A DNA stretch of 36,935 bases. Source: a virus. This document shows, piece by piece, positions 15,355 to 23,344 of this stretch. Below the pieces are notes generated by a model. That model had not been told where the DNA came from, searched no databases, and saw only the letters and a list, made by a program, of their open reading frames with translations. Position 1 is the first letter of the stretch. Each line of letters starts with the position of its first letter. A program made the position numbers and the translations under genes. The DNA is taken from IMG/VR virus record IMGVR_UViG_3300042517_000150, positions 1 through 36,935 of that record; one strand, 5' to 3'.

Positions 15355-16478
15355 TGAGTCACTCTAATATCGTCGGCGGTTCCACCGCCAAGCGCGTCAT
15401 CAACTGCCCGGCGTCGGTCGCCTTGTGCGCCAAGATGCCGCCCAAACCCTCTAACGAACACGCCGACCGCGGCACGCTGCTGCACAATGTGATCGCCGAG
15501 TTGCTGGAGTTCGACAAGAAGCCCGAGCAGTGCATCGGTGCCGCATACAAGGATCAGGTACTCACACAGGAGCTAATCGATGAGAAAATTATTCCCGCTC
15601 TCGCGGCCCTCGATGAAATTGATCCGGACAAGCGAATGGAGTACATGGTTGAGACTCGCGTTGGCTTTGGTGATTTTCTACCTGATGTTTTCGGCAGCAC
15701 TGATTTGCTTGGCCGCCGTGATAACCGTGCATTCGTTATCGATTGGAAGTTCGGTGACGGGGTAGTCGTTGACGCCGTTGAGAATCCGCAGTTGCTGTTC
15801 TACGCAGCCGCTGCCATGCGCACCGAAGCCGCCAAGTGGGTGTTCGAAGGCGCTGACGAGATCGAGTGCATCATCGTGCAGCCGCCGATGATCCGTCGTT
15901 GGGTGACGACGTTCGAGCGTGTGCGTGAGTTCGAGCAAGAGCTGCGCTACGCGGTTAACCTGTCCTCCTGGCCAGAGCCACCGATGCAGACGGGTGATCA
16001 CTGCCGCTGGTGTACGGCCAAGCCGATCTGTCCGCAGATGACTGGCGCTGTTGAACGTGCGTTGAAGTTGCAACTGGTGAACCTGCCTGCTGAGCAGATC
16101 AGTCAGCAGCTACAGCAGGCGGACGCGATCGAGGACTATCTGCGTGACCTGCGTGCGTTAGCGTTTCAGATGCTTGAAAACGGACACCCGGTGCCAGGTT
16201 ACAAACTGGTCGCCAAACGTGCGACGCGTCAGTGGGTGAGTGACGCAAAGATCGAAGCATGGGTTGACGCGAACAATATCAAGGACGCGTACGAGCCAGT
16301 AAAAATAAAGTCGCCTGCACAGCTCGAGAAGACGCTGAAAAAGGCTAAAATCGAATTTCCCGCTGAGATGGTGGTTGCTATCTCATCGGGCGATACGTTG
16401 GCACCGGACTCTGATCCGAGGCCAGCGGTGTTGCAAATCGGGAAGCAGTTAACTGCAGCCCTCTCTAAACTTCAATAA
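15354..16478 (+). CDS. Cas4/RecB-like PD-(D/E)XK nuclease (DUF2800 type)
   Basis: The protein has 374 residues. Nuclease motifs in order: RGTLLHNVIAELLE (about 39-52), FGSTDLLG with the metal-binding Asp (about 113-120), VIDWKFGDG (about 128-136) and NPQLLFYAAAA (about 144-154). Cysteines flank the core, with C18 and C25 (INCPASVALC) near the N-terminus and a C-x2-C-x5-C group in HCRWCTAKPICPQ (about 218-230). These fit an iron-sulphur cluster as in Cas4 and AddB relatives. It probably processes DNA ends in phage recombination with the protein encoded next. Confidence 0.85.
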   Translation: MSHSNIVGGSTAKRVINCPASVALCAKMPPKPSNEHADRGTLLHNVIAELLEFDKKPEQCIGAAYKDQVLTQELIDEKIIPALAALDEIDPDKRMEYMVETRVGFGDFLPDVFGSTDLLGRRDNRAFVIDWKFGDGVVVDAVENPQLLFYAAAAMRTEAAKWVFEGADEIECIIVQPPMIRRWVTTFERVREFEQELRYAVNLSSWPEPPMQTGDHCRWCTAKPICPQMTGAVERALKLQLVNLPAEQISQQLQQADAIEDYLRDLRALAFQMLENGHPVPGYKLVAKRATRQWVSDAKIEAWVDANNIKDAYEPVKIKSPAQLEKTLKKAKIEFPAEMVVAISSGDTLAPDSDPRPAVLQIGKQLTAALSKLQ

Positions 16479-16489
16479 GGAGTACAGTC

Positions 16490-17134
16490 ATGTCCAATAT
16501 CGTAACCTTCAAAGGCGCTAACCTGCCTGCAGTATCTACCCTCTCTACCGCGCTGCGTGCGCTTGAGACTGAAGTCGGCCCAGCAGGGTCGGTCATCCTG
16601 AAAATGGACAAGACCGGCCATTGGGTGTTTGGTGCAGACCAAACCGAAGTCGAAGCTGAGTCGACTTGGGCGATCAATCCGTTTTCTTTCGTGCATGGTT
16701 ACATCGCATGGGGTGACGGTGAGGTCTTGGGTGAGAAGATGGCGCCGGTCACCGATCCGCTACCTGAAATTGACGTCGCTCCCGGCGGCGCTAAGAATGG
16801 ATGGCAAAAGCAGGTCGGCATGTCGCTGAAGTGCGTCTCTGGCGAAGACCAAGGGGTGGAAGCACGCTACACCGTCACGTCAGTCGGCGGCAAGAGTGCG
16901 GTCAATACGCTTGCCGTGGCTATTGCGCAGCAAGTTGAGAAAGACCAAAGCAAGCCGGTGCCGATCGTGCGTCTGAAGAAAGACCACTATCAGCACAAGT
17001 CGTACGGTCGCATCTTCACGCCAGTCTTTGAGATTGTCGAGTGGGTCGGCATGGACGGCGAGCGCGACGAAGCGCCTGCAGAAGAAGCAGCGCCTGCTGC
17101 CGAGGCTGCACCAGCACGTCGTCGTCGCGGTTAA
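16490..17134 (+). CDS. Probable ssDNA-binding/recombination protein
   Basis: The protein has 214 residues with an AAGGAGTACAGTC ribosome binding region. It is mostly beta, with TGHWVFGADQTEVEAESTWA, NPFSFVHGYIAWGDGEVLGE and KSYGRIFTPVFEIVEWVGM, and it ends in an acidic/Ala-rich tail capped by ARRRRG. Its place after the Cas4-like nuclease and before the polymerase is where phages often carry an ssDNA-binding or annealing protein. The family was not identified with certainty, so the function is inferred from context. Confidence 0.55.
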   Translation: MSNIVTFKGANLPAVSTLSTALRALETEVGPAGSVILKMDKTGHWVFGADQTEVEAESTWAINPFSFVHGYIAWGDGEVLGEKMAPVTDPLPEIDVAPGGAKNGWQKQVGMSLKCVSGEDQGVEARYTVTSVGGKSAVNTLAVAIAQQVEKDQSKPVPIVRLKKDHYQHKSYGRIFTPVFEIVEWVGMDGERDEAPAEEAAPAAEAAPARRRRG

Positions 17135-17222
17135 GTAACACGGGCCCAAAGCGGATGCCGGAAGCTGGAACGCACCACCAGCATGAGAAAGCCGGACGCA
17201 GCGAGTAGGCCCACCCTTTCTA

Positions 17223-17293
17223 TGGCTCTGGTCATTTTGATGTCAGGTACCCTTGGTCGGATCTGCCTGACAGCGGTCGAATGACCGGAGCCA
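17223..17293 (+). promoter_or_regulatory. Structured RNA leader upstream of the HNH gene
   Basis: Bases 17223-17236 pair with 17280-17293 (14 bp with one G-U), and inside that TGTCAGG at 17241-17247 pairs with CCTGACA at 17266-17272. The only GGAG before the HNH start (17287-17290) lies in the 3' arm of the outer stem, so folding would hide it. A competing small hairpin, GGTC-GAAT-GACC at 17275-17286, would open the outer stem. The rest of the gap, 17135-17222, has only a 17-codon frame and a short GCTGG/CCAGC stem. Confidence 0.5.
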
Positions 17294-17303
17294 CCCCTAC
17301 ACT

Positions 17304-17813
17304 ATGAAAAATCTAAACGTACAGTGGAAGCCCATAGCCGGGTATGAAGGCCGGTATGAGGTATCAACCGAAGGCCATGTTTGGTCTAGGACGACGCACG
17401 ATTACCTTAAGCCAAACAGAATGACGCACGGGTATTTGTGCGTGCATTTGTATAAAGGCGGTAAACGCACGCGCAAAGTTTGCACAATTCATCAATTGGT
17501 GGCCAAGGCATTTTTGCGTAACCCAAAAGGTTATACCGAAGTCAACCATAAAAATTTTATCCGAACAGACAACCGCGTTGAAAACTTAGAGTGGGTTAGC
17601 CGCAAAGAAAACGTACAGCACGCGTTAGCTGCGGGGCGAAGAGTAAAGCCAGAGAAAAAAGTAAAAGGCATATCAATAGCCACAGGCTTAGTCTATTCAT
17701 TCAATAGTTTGATAGAAGCTGAGATAGCCATGCGCGGCAAACAAACAGGCGGCATAAGCCACGCATTAGCCAAAAATCGCCCCGCCTACGGTTGCGTATG
17801 GTGGCTGGCGTGA
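17304..17813 (+). CDS. Free-standing HNH homing-type endonuclease (NUMOD4-HNH)
   Basis: The protein has 169 residues. The N-terminus (WKPIAGYEGRYEVSTEGHVW) is a NUMOD4 DNA-binding motif. The HNH_3-type core follows: IHQLVAKAFLRNPKGYTEVN, then H-K-N-F-I-R-T-D-N-R-V-E-N-L-E-W, with the usual D-G after the second His replaced by N-F. A C-terminal stretch (ATGLVYSFNSLIEAEIAMRG) looks like a NUMOD1-like helix-turn-helix. Such genes are mobile and cut near conserved phage genes. It sits directly before the polymerase, overlapping its GTG start, and is visibly more A/T-rich than its neighbours, which suggests recent gain. Confidence 0.85.
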   Translation: MKNLNVQWKPIAGYEGRYEVSTEGHVWSRTTHDYLKPNRMTHGYLCVHLYKGGKRTRKVCTIHQLVAKAFLRNPKGYTEVNHKNFIRTDNRVENLEWVSRKENVQHALAAGRRVKPEKKVKGISIATGLVYSFNSLIEAEIAMRGKQTGGISHALAKNRPAYGCVWWLA

Positions 17814-19786
17814 CAATACTTTGGGGTGATTTCGAAACGAGAAGCCGGTGCGACCTTCCGTCGCGCGGCGGGTACAACTACAGCTTAGACGCAAGCACAA
17901 CCATTCTGTGCTTTTCCTATGCTATTGGAGACGACGATGTACAGACATGGACGCCAGATCAACCATTCCCTGAGTCAGTATCAGAACACATTCGCGCTGG
18001 TAAACAACTGCGGTTTCATAACGCCGGTTTTGATCGTCAGATCTTTTGGAACATCTTATGCCAAGATTTTGGCGTACCCCGGCCTGCGCTTGAGCAGTTC
18101 TACTGCACCGCTACTCAAGCGCGTGCTAACTGCCTACCGGGCAGCCTTGAAGACGTCGGACGCGCCATTAGCAGTGTTATGCGAAAAGATCATCGAGGAT
18201 CGCAACTTATTAGACTTCTATCAGTACCTCGCGCTGACGGCACCTTCAATAATGACCCGGCCTTGATGGCGGAGATGATCGCGTACTGCGAGCAGGACGT
18301 CCGTGCCATGCGCGCCATCAGTAAGGCCATGCGCGACCTATCAGACGACGAGCTGCTCGATTACCACGTCAATGAGCGCATTAACGATCGTGGCGTGTTG
18401 CTTGACCTGCCGCTTTCGCAAGCCGCGATCAGCTACGCGTCGCAGGAAACCGACGACATCGAGCGGATTGTCGCCGAAGTGACTGAGGGTGAGATCAAGT
18501 CCGTGCGCAGTCCGCGCATGCGTGAGTGGGTGCTGGAGCGCGTCGGGCCGCAGGCGAAAGAGATGATGGTGGTCTACAAAGACGGCGAAAAGAAGTACAG
18601 TATCGATAAGGCCGTTCGCGCTAACTTGCTTAACTTTGCAGAGGAAAACCCCGATGAGATTCCGGCCAATGTTGCGGACGTCATTCAATGTGCGGACGAC
18701 CTCTGGGCGTCTTCGGTCGCAAAGTTCAGCCGCCTTGCAGCTCTCGCGGATGTTGAAGACCATCGCGTACGGGGCGCATTCGTTTTCGCTGGTGGATCAG
18801 CCACTGGCCGCGCCAGCTCCTACGGCGCCCAGGTTCACAACTTCACTCGTAAGTGCGCCAAAGAACCCGACGCAGTACGCCACGCTATGGTGCGAGGCCA
18901 CAGCGTCACCCCAAGATTTGGAAAACGCATTACAGATGTTCTCCGGGGAATGCTCCGGCCCGCATTGATCCCTGCGCCCGGACACTCCTTCGTTGTCGCC
19001 GACTGGTCAGCCATCGAGGCACGCGTCACGCCGTGGGCGTCCGCTGACCCGCAGGCCGAGTCGGTGCTGGACGTCTTCCGACAGGGGCGCGACATTTATA
19101 AGCGCGAAGCCGCAGGCATCTACCGTATGCCCGAGGAGGACATCGGCGACGAGTCCGAGGAGCGCCAGATCGGCAAGGTCGCGATTCTCTCGCTCGGCTT
19201 CGGTGGCTCGGTCGGCGCGTTCTCGGCGATGGGCCGCAATTACGGCATCGTGCTGCCCGAGTCCGACTCCCGCCGGATCGTTGACGCATGGCGTCGCGCT
19301 AATCCGTGGGCGGTGCGCTACTGGAGCAAGCTCGAAGAGGCGTACACGCGTGCGCTACGCAACCCAGGGCGCGAGTTCCCGGTCGGTCGCATCACCTACA
19401 TGTATGACGGTCAGCACCTGTGGTACGCGTTGCCGTCAGGGCGCATCCTATGCTATCCATTTGCTAAGTTCGAGGGTGACGAGATCACCTACGTCAAGGC
19501 GGCATGGAAGCCTGCAGCGGATGCGAAGGAATGGCCGAGAGCGCGCTTGTGGAGGGGACTCGCCTGTGAGAACATAACGCAGGCAATCGCGCACGACTTG
19601 CTGCGGCATTCTTTACGCCAACTTCCCGAAACAGTCCTACACGTTCATGATGAGATCGTTCTCGAGGCCGCTGACCCTGAAGCATCCAAGCAGCGGTTAG
19701 TCGAGGTCATGTGTACGGCGCCTGCATGGGCGCAAGGGTTGCCCCTGAAGGCAGGCGTTAAAGTAATGGAGCGGTACGGAAAATAA
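17810..19786 (+). CDS. DNA polymerase, family A, with N-terminal 3'-5' exonuclease
   Basis: The protein has 658 residues from the GTG at 17810, which overlaps the HNH stop as GTGA and has GGTGG upstream; an in-frame ATG at 17798 is possible. The exonuclease starts with DFETRS (D7, E9). Polymerase motif A is VVADWSAIEARV with D398; motif B starts at R452 (RQIGKVAILSLGFGGSVGAF, K456); motif C is HVHDEIV with D614 and E615. This is the phage-type replicative PolA. It lies in an operon with the primase-helicase and the recombination nuclease, and should copy the phage genome. Confidence 0.95.
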   Translation: MTILWGDFETRSRCDLPSRGGYNYSLDASTTILCFSYAIGDDDVQTWTPDQPFPESVSEHIRAGKQLRFHNAGFDRQIFWNILCQDFGVPRPALEQFYCTATQARANCLPGSLEDVGRAISSVMRKDHRGSQLIRLLSVPRADGTFNNDPALMAEMIAYCEQDVRAMRAISKAMRDLSDDELLDYHVNERINDRGVLLDLPLSQAAISYASQETDDIERIVAEVTEGEIKSVRSPRMREWVLERVGPQAKEMMVVYKDGEKKYSIDKAVRANLLNFAEENPDEIPANVADVIQCADDLWASSVAKFSRLAALADVEDHRVRGAFVFAGGSATGRASSYGAQVHNFTRKCAKEPDAVRHAMVRGHSVTPRFGKRITDVLRGMLRPALIPAPGHSFVVADWSAIEARVTPWASADPQAESVLDVFRQGRDIYKREAAGIYRMPEEDIGDESEERQIGKVAILSLGFGGSVGAFSAMGRNYGIVLPESDSRRIVDAWRRANPWAVRYWSKLEEAYTRALRNPGREFPVGRITYMYDGQHLWYALPSGRILCYPFAKFEGDEITYVKAAWKPAADAKEWPRARLWRGLACENITQAIAHDLLRHSLRQLPETVLHVHDEIVLEAADPEASKQRLVEVMCTAPAWAQGLPLKAGVKVMERYGK

Positions 19787-19789
19787 AAA

Positions 19790-19809
19790 AGCCGCCTGGC
19801 AGGGCGGCT
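19790..19809 (-). terminator. Hairpin with T-tract on the minus strand
   Basis: AGCCGCC (19790-19796) pairs with GGCGGCT (19803-19809) around a six-base loop. Read on the minus strand it is followed by a run of five Ts and then ATTT (19789 down to 19781). On the plus strand no T-tract follows. It lies between two plus-strand genes, so it either stops antisense transcription or acts as a weak plus-strand attenuator or mRNA end. Confidence 0.6.
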
Positions 19810-19829
19810 CAACCAAATGGAGGGGTCAC

Positions 19830-22148
19830 TTGGAATTTCTTGATTATTACACAAAACTCGCGCCTGAAGGCGAGACGGCGCTGATTGTGCGCCAAAAGCC
19901 ACAACTGAAAGACGGTGAGCTGCAGTTCCATGCCGATGGTGCGATCAAATGCACATGGCCTGCTGCGCTACCCGACGCGCGCAAGATCAAGCCCGATCAG
20001 GCATGGTACGGCAACACGGCGTCGTTTATCGTCGAGCGGTTCGTCGATGGTAAGCCGGGCGCGTCTGCCGCGAATTGCGAGTACGTCCTAGTCATGGTGT
20101 TAGACGACGTAGGCGACCCGATCAAGGCGCCGAAGACGCCGCAGCTGCCGCCGACATGGATCATCGAGACGTCCGCTGGATCGTTCCAGTGGGGCTATGC
20201 GTTTAGCCTAGACGATCAGCCAACGAAGGCCGAGTACGCTGCAGCCATCAAAGCGATCGCTGACGCAGGCTACACCGACCCCGGCGCCTGCAATGCCGTG
20301 CGCAACTTCCGTCTGCCGGGGTCGATCAATCTAAAGCCCGGGCGCGACCGGTTCGCTGCACAGCTGGTCGAGTTTCATCCCGAGCGCGAGTACACCCTCG
20401 AGGCTATTTGCGACGCGCTTGGCGTGACACCTGCGCCTGCCGAGTCGCTCGGCGTGCGCCCGATCCGCTTGTCGGATGATGGGGCCGATGACGTGATGGC
20501 GTGGCTCTCGGGGCAGGGGGTGTTGCTGTCGCTACCGAATCCTGCAGGGTGGGCAGGCGTCATCTGCCCGAACAGTGCCGAGCATACCGATGGCAACCCG
20601 GAAGGGCGCTACAGCCCTGCTACGCGCTCGTACTGCTGCCTGCACTCGCACTGCATCGACTTAGACTCGAACGTGTTCCTCGATTGGGTGGCGGCCAATG
20701 GCGGCCCCAAGCACGCGCCTGGACTGCGTGACGAGCTGCTGGCGCAGACGATGAGCCATACCCTGTCGCAGTTGACCCCGACCGAAGCATTTCCCGATAC
20801 CGCGGCTGAGATAATCGCCGATGTTGAGAAAAAACAGCGCGACCGAGTCGAGAAGGCCGACTGGTATACCCGCTACGCCTATATCGAGTCCGAAGACGCT
20901 TATTTCGACCTGCACGACCGCCGCGAGATCGCGCGCGGTACCTTCAATGCGCTCTATCGGCATGTGACCTGTTTCTCGATTCATCCGAGTAAGACCAAGC
21001 GCCGCATTGAGGCGTCCGTCTGTTTCGATGAGAACCGCCAGAAGCTGGGCGCCTTGACGTTGGCCGGTATCACCTACGCGGCAGGCGAGAGCGTCCAAGT
21101 GGCGCGTGAGGGGCAGGTGTACGGTAATCGCTGGATTGATCACCGGCCGGTGGCAACCACCGGTAACCCGCGCGTCTGGCTCGAGCATGTCGAGCGGATG
21201 ATTCCGGACGTGTCCGAGCGCGAGCATGTGCTAAACGTGATGGCCTACAAGCTGCAGAACCCGAACAAAAAGATTAATCACGCGGTGCTGCATATCGGTA
21301 ACCCAGGCTCGGGTAAGGATACCCTCTGGCAACCGCTGCTATGGGGCATTGGTGGCGAGTCGCTCGCGAACGTGTCGATTGTGCGCAACGAAGAGATTAT
21401 GTCGCAGTGGGGTTATGCGCTCGAGTCCGAGGTGATGGTCTTCGAAGAGCTGCGCCAAGCGGAAGCAAAAGATAGACGCGCGCTCGAGAACCATCTAAAG
21501 CCCATTATTGCAGCGCCGCCCGAGTTCCTGCAGGTGAACCGCAAGGGTCTGCACCCGTACCAAGCGCTGAACCGCATTTTCGTTTTAGCGTTCTCGAATG
21601 AGCGCGTGCCGCTTAGCCTGCCATCGGATGATCGGCGATGGTTTGTGACCTACTCAGACGCGCCGAGAATGGCCGAGCGTGACGCGCAGGCGATATGGGA
21701 CTGGTATCAGGCGGGCGGGCTTGCCACGGCCGCAGGATGGCTCTATCAGCGTGACGTGTCACGATTCAACCCAGGCGCTGCGCCGCCGTTGACCGAAGCG
21801 AAAATGATTATGGTCGAGCAAGGGCGCTCTACCGCTGAATCGTACCTAGTCGATATGATGCGCGCGCGCTTGGGTGAGTTCTCGACAGGGGTGGTGGCGA
21901 GCCCGTTCTACGCGCTTTGTGAGCGTATTGTGCATGGCGCGCCGTCTGGCGTGAAGATACCGCAAGCGGCGCTCTTACATGCGCTTAAAGAGGCGGGCTG
22001 GGTCGACATGGGGCGCTTAAAGTCGCGCGAGTATGACGCGAAAAAGCACGTATTCTGCGCGCCTGAGCTCGCCGACACGCCGAAGTCAGAGCTCAGACGC
22101 ATGGTCGAACAGGTACCGGTTCCGGCCGCCGTTCGGCTTGTCAAGTAA
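19830..22148 (+). CDS. Primase-helicase (RepB-like primase, DUF5906 D5-type ATPase)
   Basis: The protein has 772 residues with a TTG start supported by TGGAGGGG just upstream; no in-frame ATG lies nearby. The N-terminal 200 residues resemble RepB-type primases (WGYAFSLDDQPTKAEY, then AVRNFRLPGSINLKPG). A zinc-binding segment follows at about 245-275 (C-P-N-S-A-E-H ... YCCLHSHC). The C-terminal half has Walker A GNPGSGKDTLW (about 489-499) and downstream VMVFEELRQAEAKDRRALEN and SDDRRWFVTY, as in DUF5906 helicases. It should prime and unwind DNA for the polymerase encoded just upstream. It is the last gene of the plus-strand replication operon. Confidence 0.88.
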   Translation: MEFLDYYTKLAPEGETALIVRQKPQLKDGELQFHADGAIKCTWPAALPDARKIKPDQAWYGNTASFIVERFVDGKPGASAANCEYVLVMVLDDVGDPIKAPKTPQLPPTWIIETSAGSFQWGYAFSLDDQPTKAEYAAAIKAIADAGYTDPGACNAVRNFRLPGSINLKPGRDRFAAQLVEFHPEREYTLEAICDALGVTPAPAESLGVRPIRLSDDGADDVMAWLSGQGVLLSLPNPAGWAGVICPNSAEHTDGNPEGRYSPATRSYCCLHSHCIDLDSNVFLDWVAANGGPKHAPGLRDELLAQTMSHTLSQLTPTEAFPDTAAEIIADVEKKQRDRVEKADWYTRYAYIESEDAYFDLHDRREIARGTFNALYRHVTCFSIHPSKTKRRIEASVCFDENRQKLGALTLAGITYAAGESVQVAREGQVYGNRWIDHRPVATTGNPRVWLEHVERMIPDVSEREHVLNVMAYKLQNPNKKINHAVLHIGNPGSGKDTLWQPLLWGIGGESLANVSIVRNEEIMSQWGYALESEVMVFEELRQAEAKDRRALENHLKPIIAAPPEFLQVNRKGLHPYQALNRIFVLAFSNERVPLSLPSDDRRWFVTYSDAPRMAERDAQAIWDWYQAGGLATAAGWLYQRDVSRFNPGAAPPLTEAKMIMVEQGRSTAESYLVDMMRARLGEFSTGVVASPFYALCERIVHGAPSGVKIPQAALLHALKEAGWVDMGRLKSREYDAKKHVFCAPELADTPKSELRRMVEQVPVPAAVRLVK

Positions 22149-22149
22149 A

Positions 22150-22172
22150 GAAAAACCCGCCGAAAGGCGGGT
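22150..22172 (-). terminator. Rho-independent terminator of the second minus-strand operon
   Basis: ACCCGCC and GGCGGGT form a seven-pair stem around a TTTC loop on the minus strand (22155-22172), followed by four more Ts (22154-22151) and a C. It lies just beyond the last minus-strand gene. Because the plus strand shows an A-tract before the same hairpin, it may also slow transcription leaving the primase-helicase gene. Confidence 0.85.
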
Positions 22173-22204
22173 CAAAGGGTGAAACGCGCTTGGAGAGTGG
22201 CGCG

Positions 22205-22264
22205 CTATAAACCTAGCACGATTGCAAGTGCGGCCGCAAGCAATAATCCTAAGAGCGCGAACAT
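22205..22264 (-). CDS. Possible 19-residue transmembrane micropeptide
   Basis: The ATG at 22264 overlaps the stop of the preceding gene as TAATG, and the frame ends at TAG 22205-22207. All 19 residues are Met, Phe, Ala, Leu, Gly, Ile or Val, a length that could just cross a membrane. The start lies in the right place for translational coupling, and the terminator follows 33 bases later. It may be chance; the similar 28-residue gene at 24054-24140 makes it more credible. Confidence 0.4.
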   Translation of the reverse strand: MFALLGLLLAAALAIVLGL

Positions 22265-22671
22265 TAGCCGCCCCCCGATAGATAATCGGCCGCTTCACCT
22301 TCTAGGCGCTTGATTGTCGATTCCTTCAAATAGCACGCGATATCGGCCGGACTGTCGCCTACGTGGGCGTATACTAGCCAAGCGGTGGCATTGACGCCTA
22401 TAGAGGCGTCAGCGGCCTCATAATCGACCCATACGCGAAACATAACATCATCAAGCAATATCTCGACGCGCTCCAGGTAGTGCGGATAATCGCGGTTTTT
22501 AGCGGCCACGGCGGCCGCATCTTCGCGCGCTGAATTCTCGGCCGCGCCTTGTAATTGTTCAATATGATCAATTACCGTCGCCAATTCGCCGGCCTGAAAT
22601 TCGCCGCCGCCTATAACTACCGTTTCGCGATTACGCACTGCATGTTTCATATTGGCAATAAACGTATTCAT
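22264..22671 (-). CDS. Early protein of unknown function
   Basis: The protein has 135 residues from the ATG at 22671, which overlaps the upstream stop as TAATG and has GAGG eight bases before it. An ATG at 22686 is an alternative. The N-terminal part has VVIGGGEFQAGELATVIDHI, the middle is Ala-rich and helical, and the C-terminal part has MFRVWVDYEAADASIGVNAT and a YLKESTIKRLEGEAADYL end. It resembles no family that I can name. Confidence 0.6.
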   Translation of the reverse strand: MNTFIANMKHAVRNRETVVIGGGEFQAGELATVIDHIEQLQGAAENSAREDAAAVAAKNRDYPHYLERVEILLDDVMFRVWVDYEAADASIGVNATAWLVYAHVGDSPADIACYLKESTIKRLEGEAADYLSGGG

Positions 22672-22940
22672 TAAAAAACCTCGCATAGTGGGATTGTCGG
22701 GTCATACTGCGCGGCCGTTTCAGCGCTGGCGCCAGCGTACTGAACCGGCTGCAGAAAATTGAGCGAGTCGAACCGGCGAATGTATTCGGCCGTCGATACC
22801 GACTCAGTCCAGAATGGAAACTTGCGGATATCTTTCGGTTTTTTCGGCCGATAGGGTTTGCGCGCAAGCTTGGCTAATTCGATCGGGTCGCGGTCAAATT
22901 TCACTTTATAGGTTGTTTTGTCAATGACTATAGTTTGCAT
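22671..22940 (-). CDS. Early protein of unknown function
   Basis: The protein has 89 residues, starting after ACTAATGGAGGGTTAACACT. It is basic in the middle (LARKPYRPKKPKDIRKFPFW) and ends with a hydrophobic/acidic tail (YDPTIPLCEVF). The first strand (TIVIDKTTYKVKFD) suggests a small beta domain. It belongs to the minus-strand cluster with the DUF7227-type gene. No function can be given. Confidence 0.6.
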   Translation of the reverse strand: MQTIVIDKTTYKVKFDRDPIELAKLARKPYRPKKPKDIRKFPFWTESVSTAEYIRRFDSLNFLQPVQYAGASAETAAQYDPTIPLCEVF

Positions 22941-22944
22941 AGTG

Positions 22945-23097
22945 TTAACCCTCCATTAGTATTTTTTTGAGATACGGGATTGCATAGCCGGTCAAATTCG
23001 ACAGTTCTTTGAGTGTCATATTGAGATTTTGCTCATATATCCGCCGGATATCTTCGTGTGTGAGCCCGTTGATTGAGCGCTTTAGTGTGTATGCCAT
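22945..23097 (-). CDS. 50-residue probable helix-turn-helix protein (short gene)
   Basis: The ATG at 23097 is preceded by ACTAATGGAGGGTAAACA; the TAA ends at 22945, five bases before the next gene. The peptide has SINGLTHEDIRRIYEQNLNM followed by TLKELSNLTGYAIPYLKKIL. The last part fits a helix-turn-helix pattern (L-K-E-L-S-x-L-T-G then a recognition-like helix). It may be a small transcription regulator of this operon; the prediction is by eye only. Confidence 0.55.
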   Translation of the reverse strand: MAYTLKRSINGLTHEDIRRIYEQNLNMTLKELSNLTGYAIPYLKKILMEG

Positions 23098-23115
23098 TGT
23101 TTACCCTCCATTAGT

Positions 23116-23343
23116 TTAGATTGTGCAACACCCGCAACAAGGCGCATCAATGCAGCGGCCGCGCGCGTTGCGGTAATAGTCACGCGGCCCATGTTCGCCG
23201 ATCAGCGTGACCGTATCGATTCGGGCCGCGCGGCGCTCCAATAGCACCGAGCGGCCGCGTTGCCATTGAATGATGTCGCCTGGTAGGATCCGCGCGCCGG
23301 TGGCCGCGCAGAATCCGTCGTATTTTGCTGTGATCGTTTTCAT
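23116..23343 (-). CDS. Small cysteine-rich early protein
   Basis: The protein has 75 residues from the ATG at 23343, which follows the previous stop by one base (TAATATG). It starts with AKYDGFCAATGARILPGDII, which looks like a short zinc-finger or treble-clef beginning (C..C missing its partner), and ends in CIDAPCCGCCTI with five cysteines in the last 12 residues. The cysteine cluster could bind a metal. The encoding DNA is very rich in GGCC and CGGCCG. Confidence 0.6.
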   Translation of the reverse strand: MKTITAKYDGFCAATGARILPGDIIQWQRGRSVLLERRAARIDTVTLIGEHGPRDYYRNARGRCIDAPCCGCCTI

Positions 23344-23344
23344 A

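Noticed and set aside
17155-17208. 17-codon ATG frame between the ssDNA-binding-like gene and the HNH leader
   Set aside because: No convincing ribosome binding site and His/Glu-rich peptide of no known type; more likely part of a structured RNA.
17135-17303. tRNA or group I intron in the gap before the HNH gene
   Set aside because: No cloverleaf and no recognisable group I core could be found by eye; neither flank is an interrupted gene.
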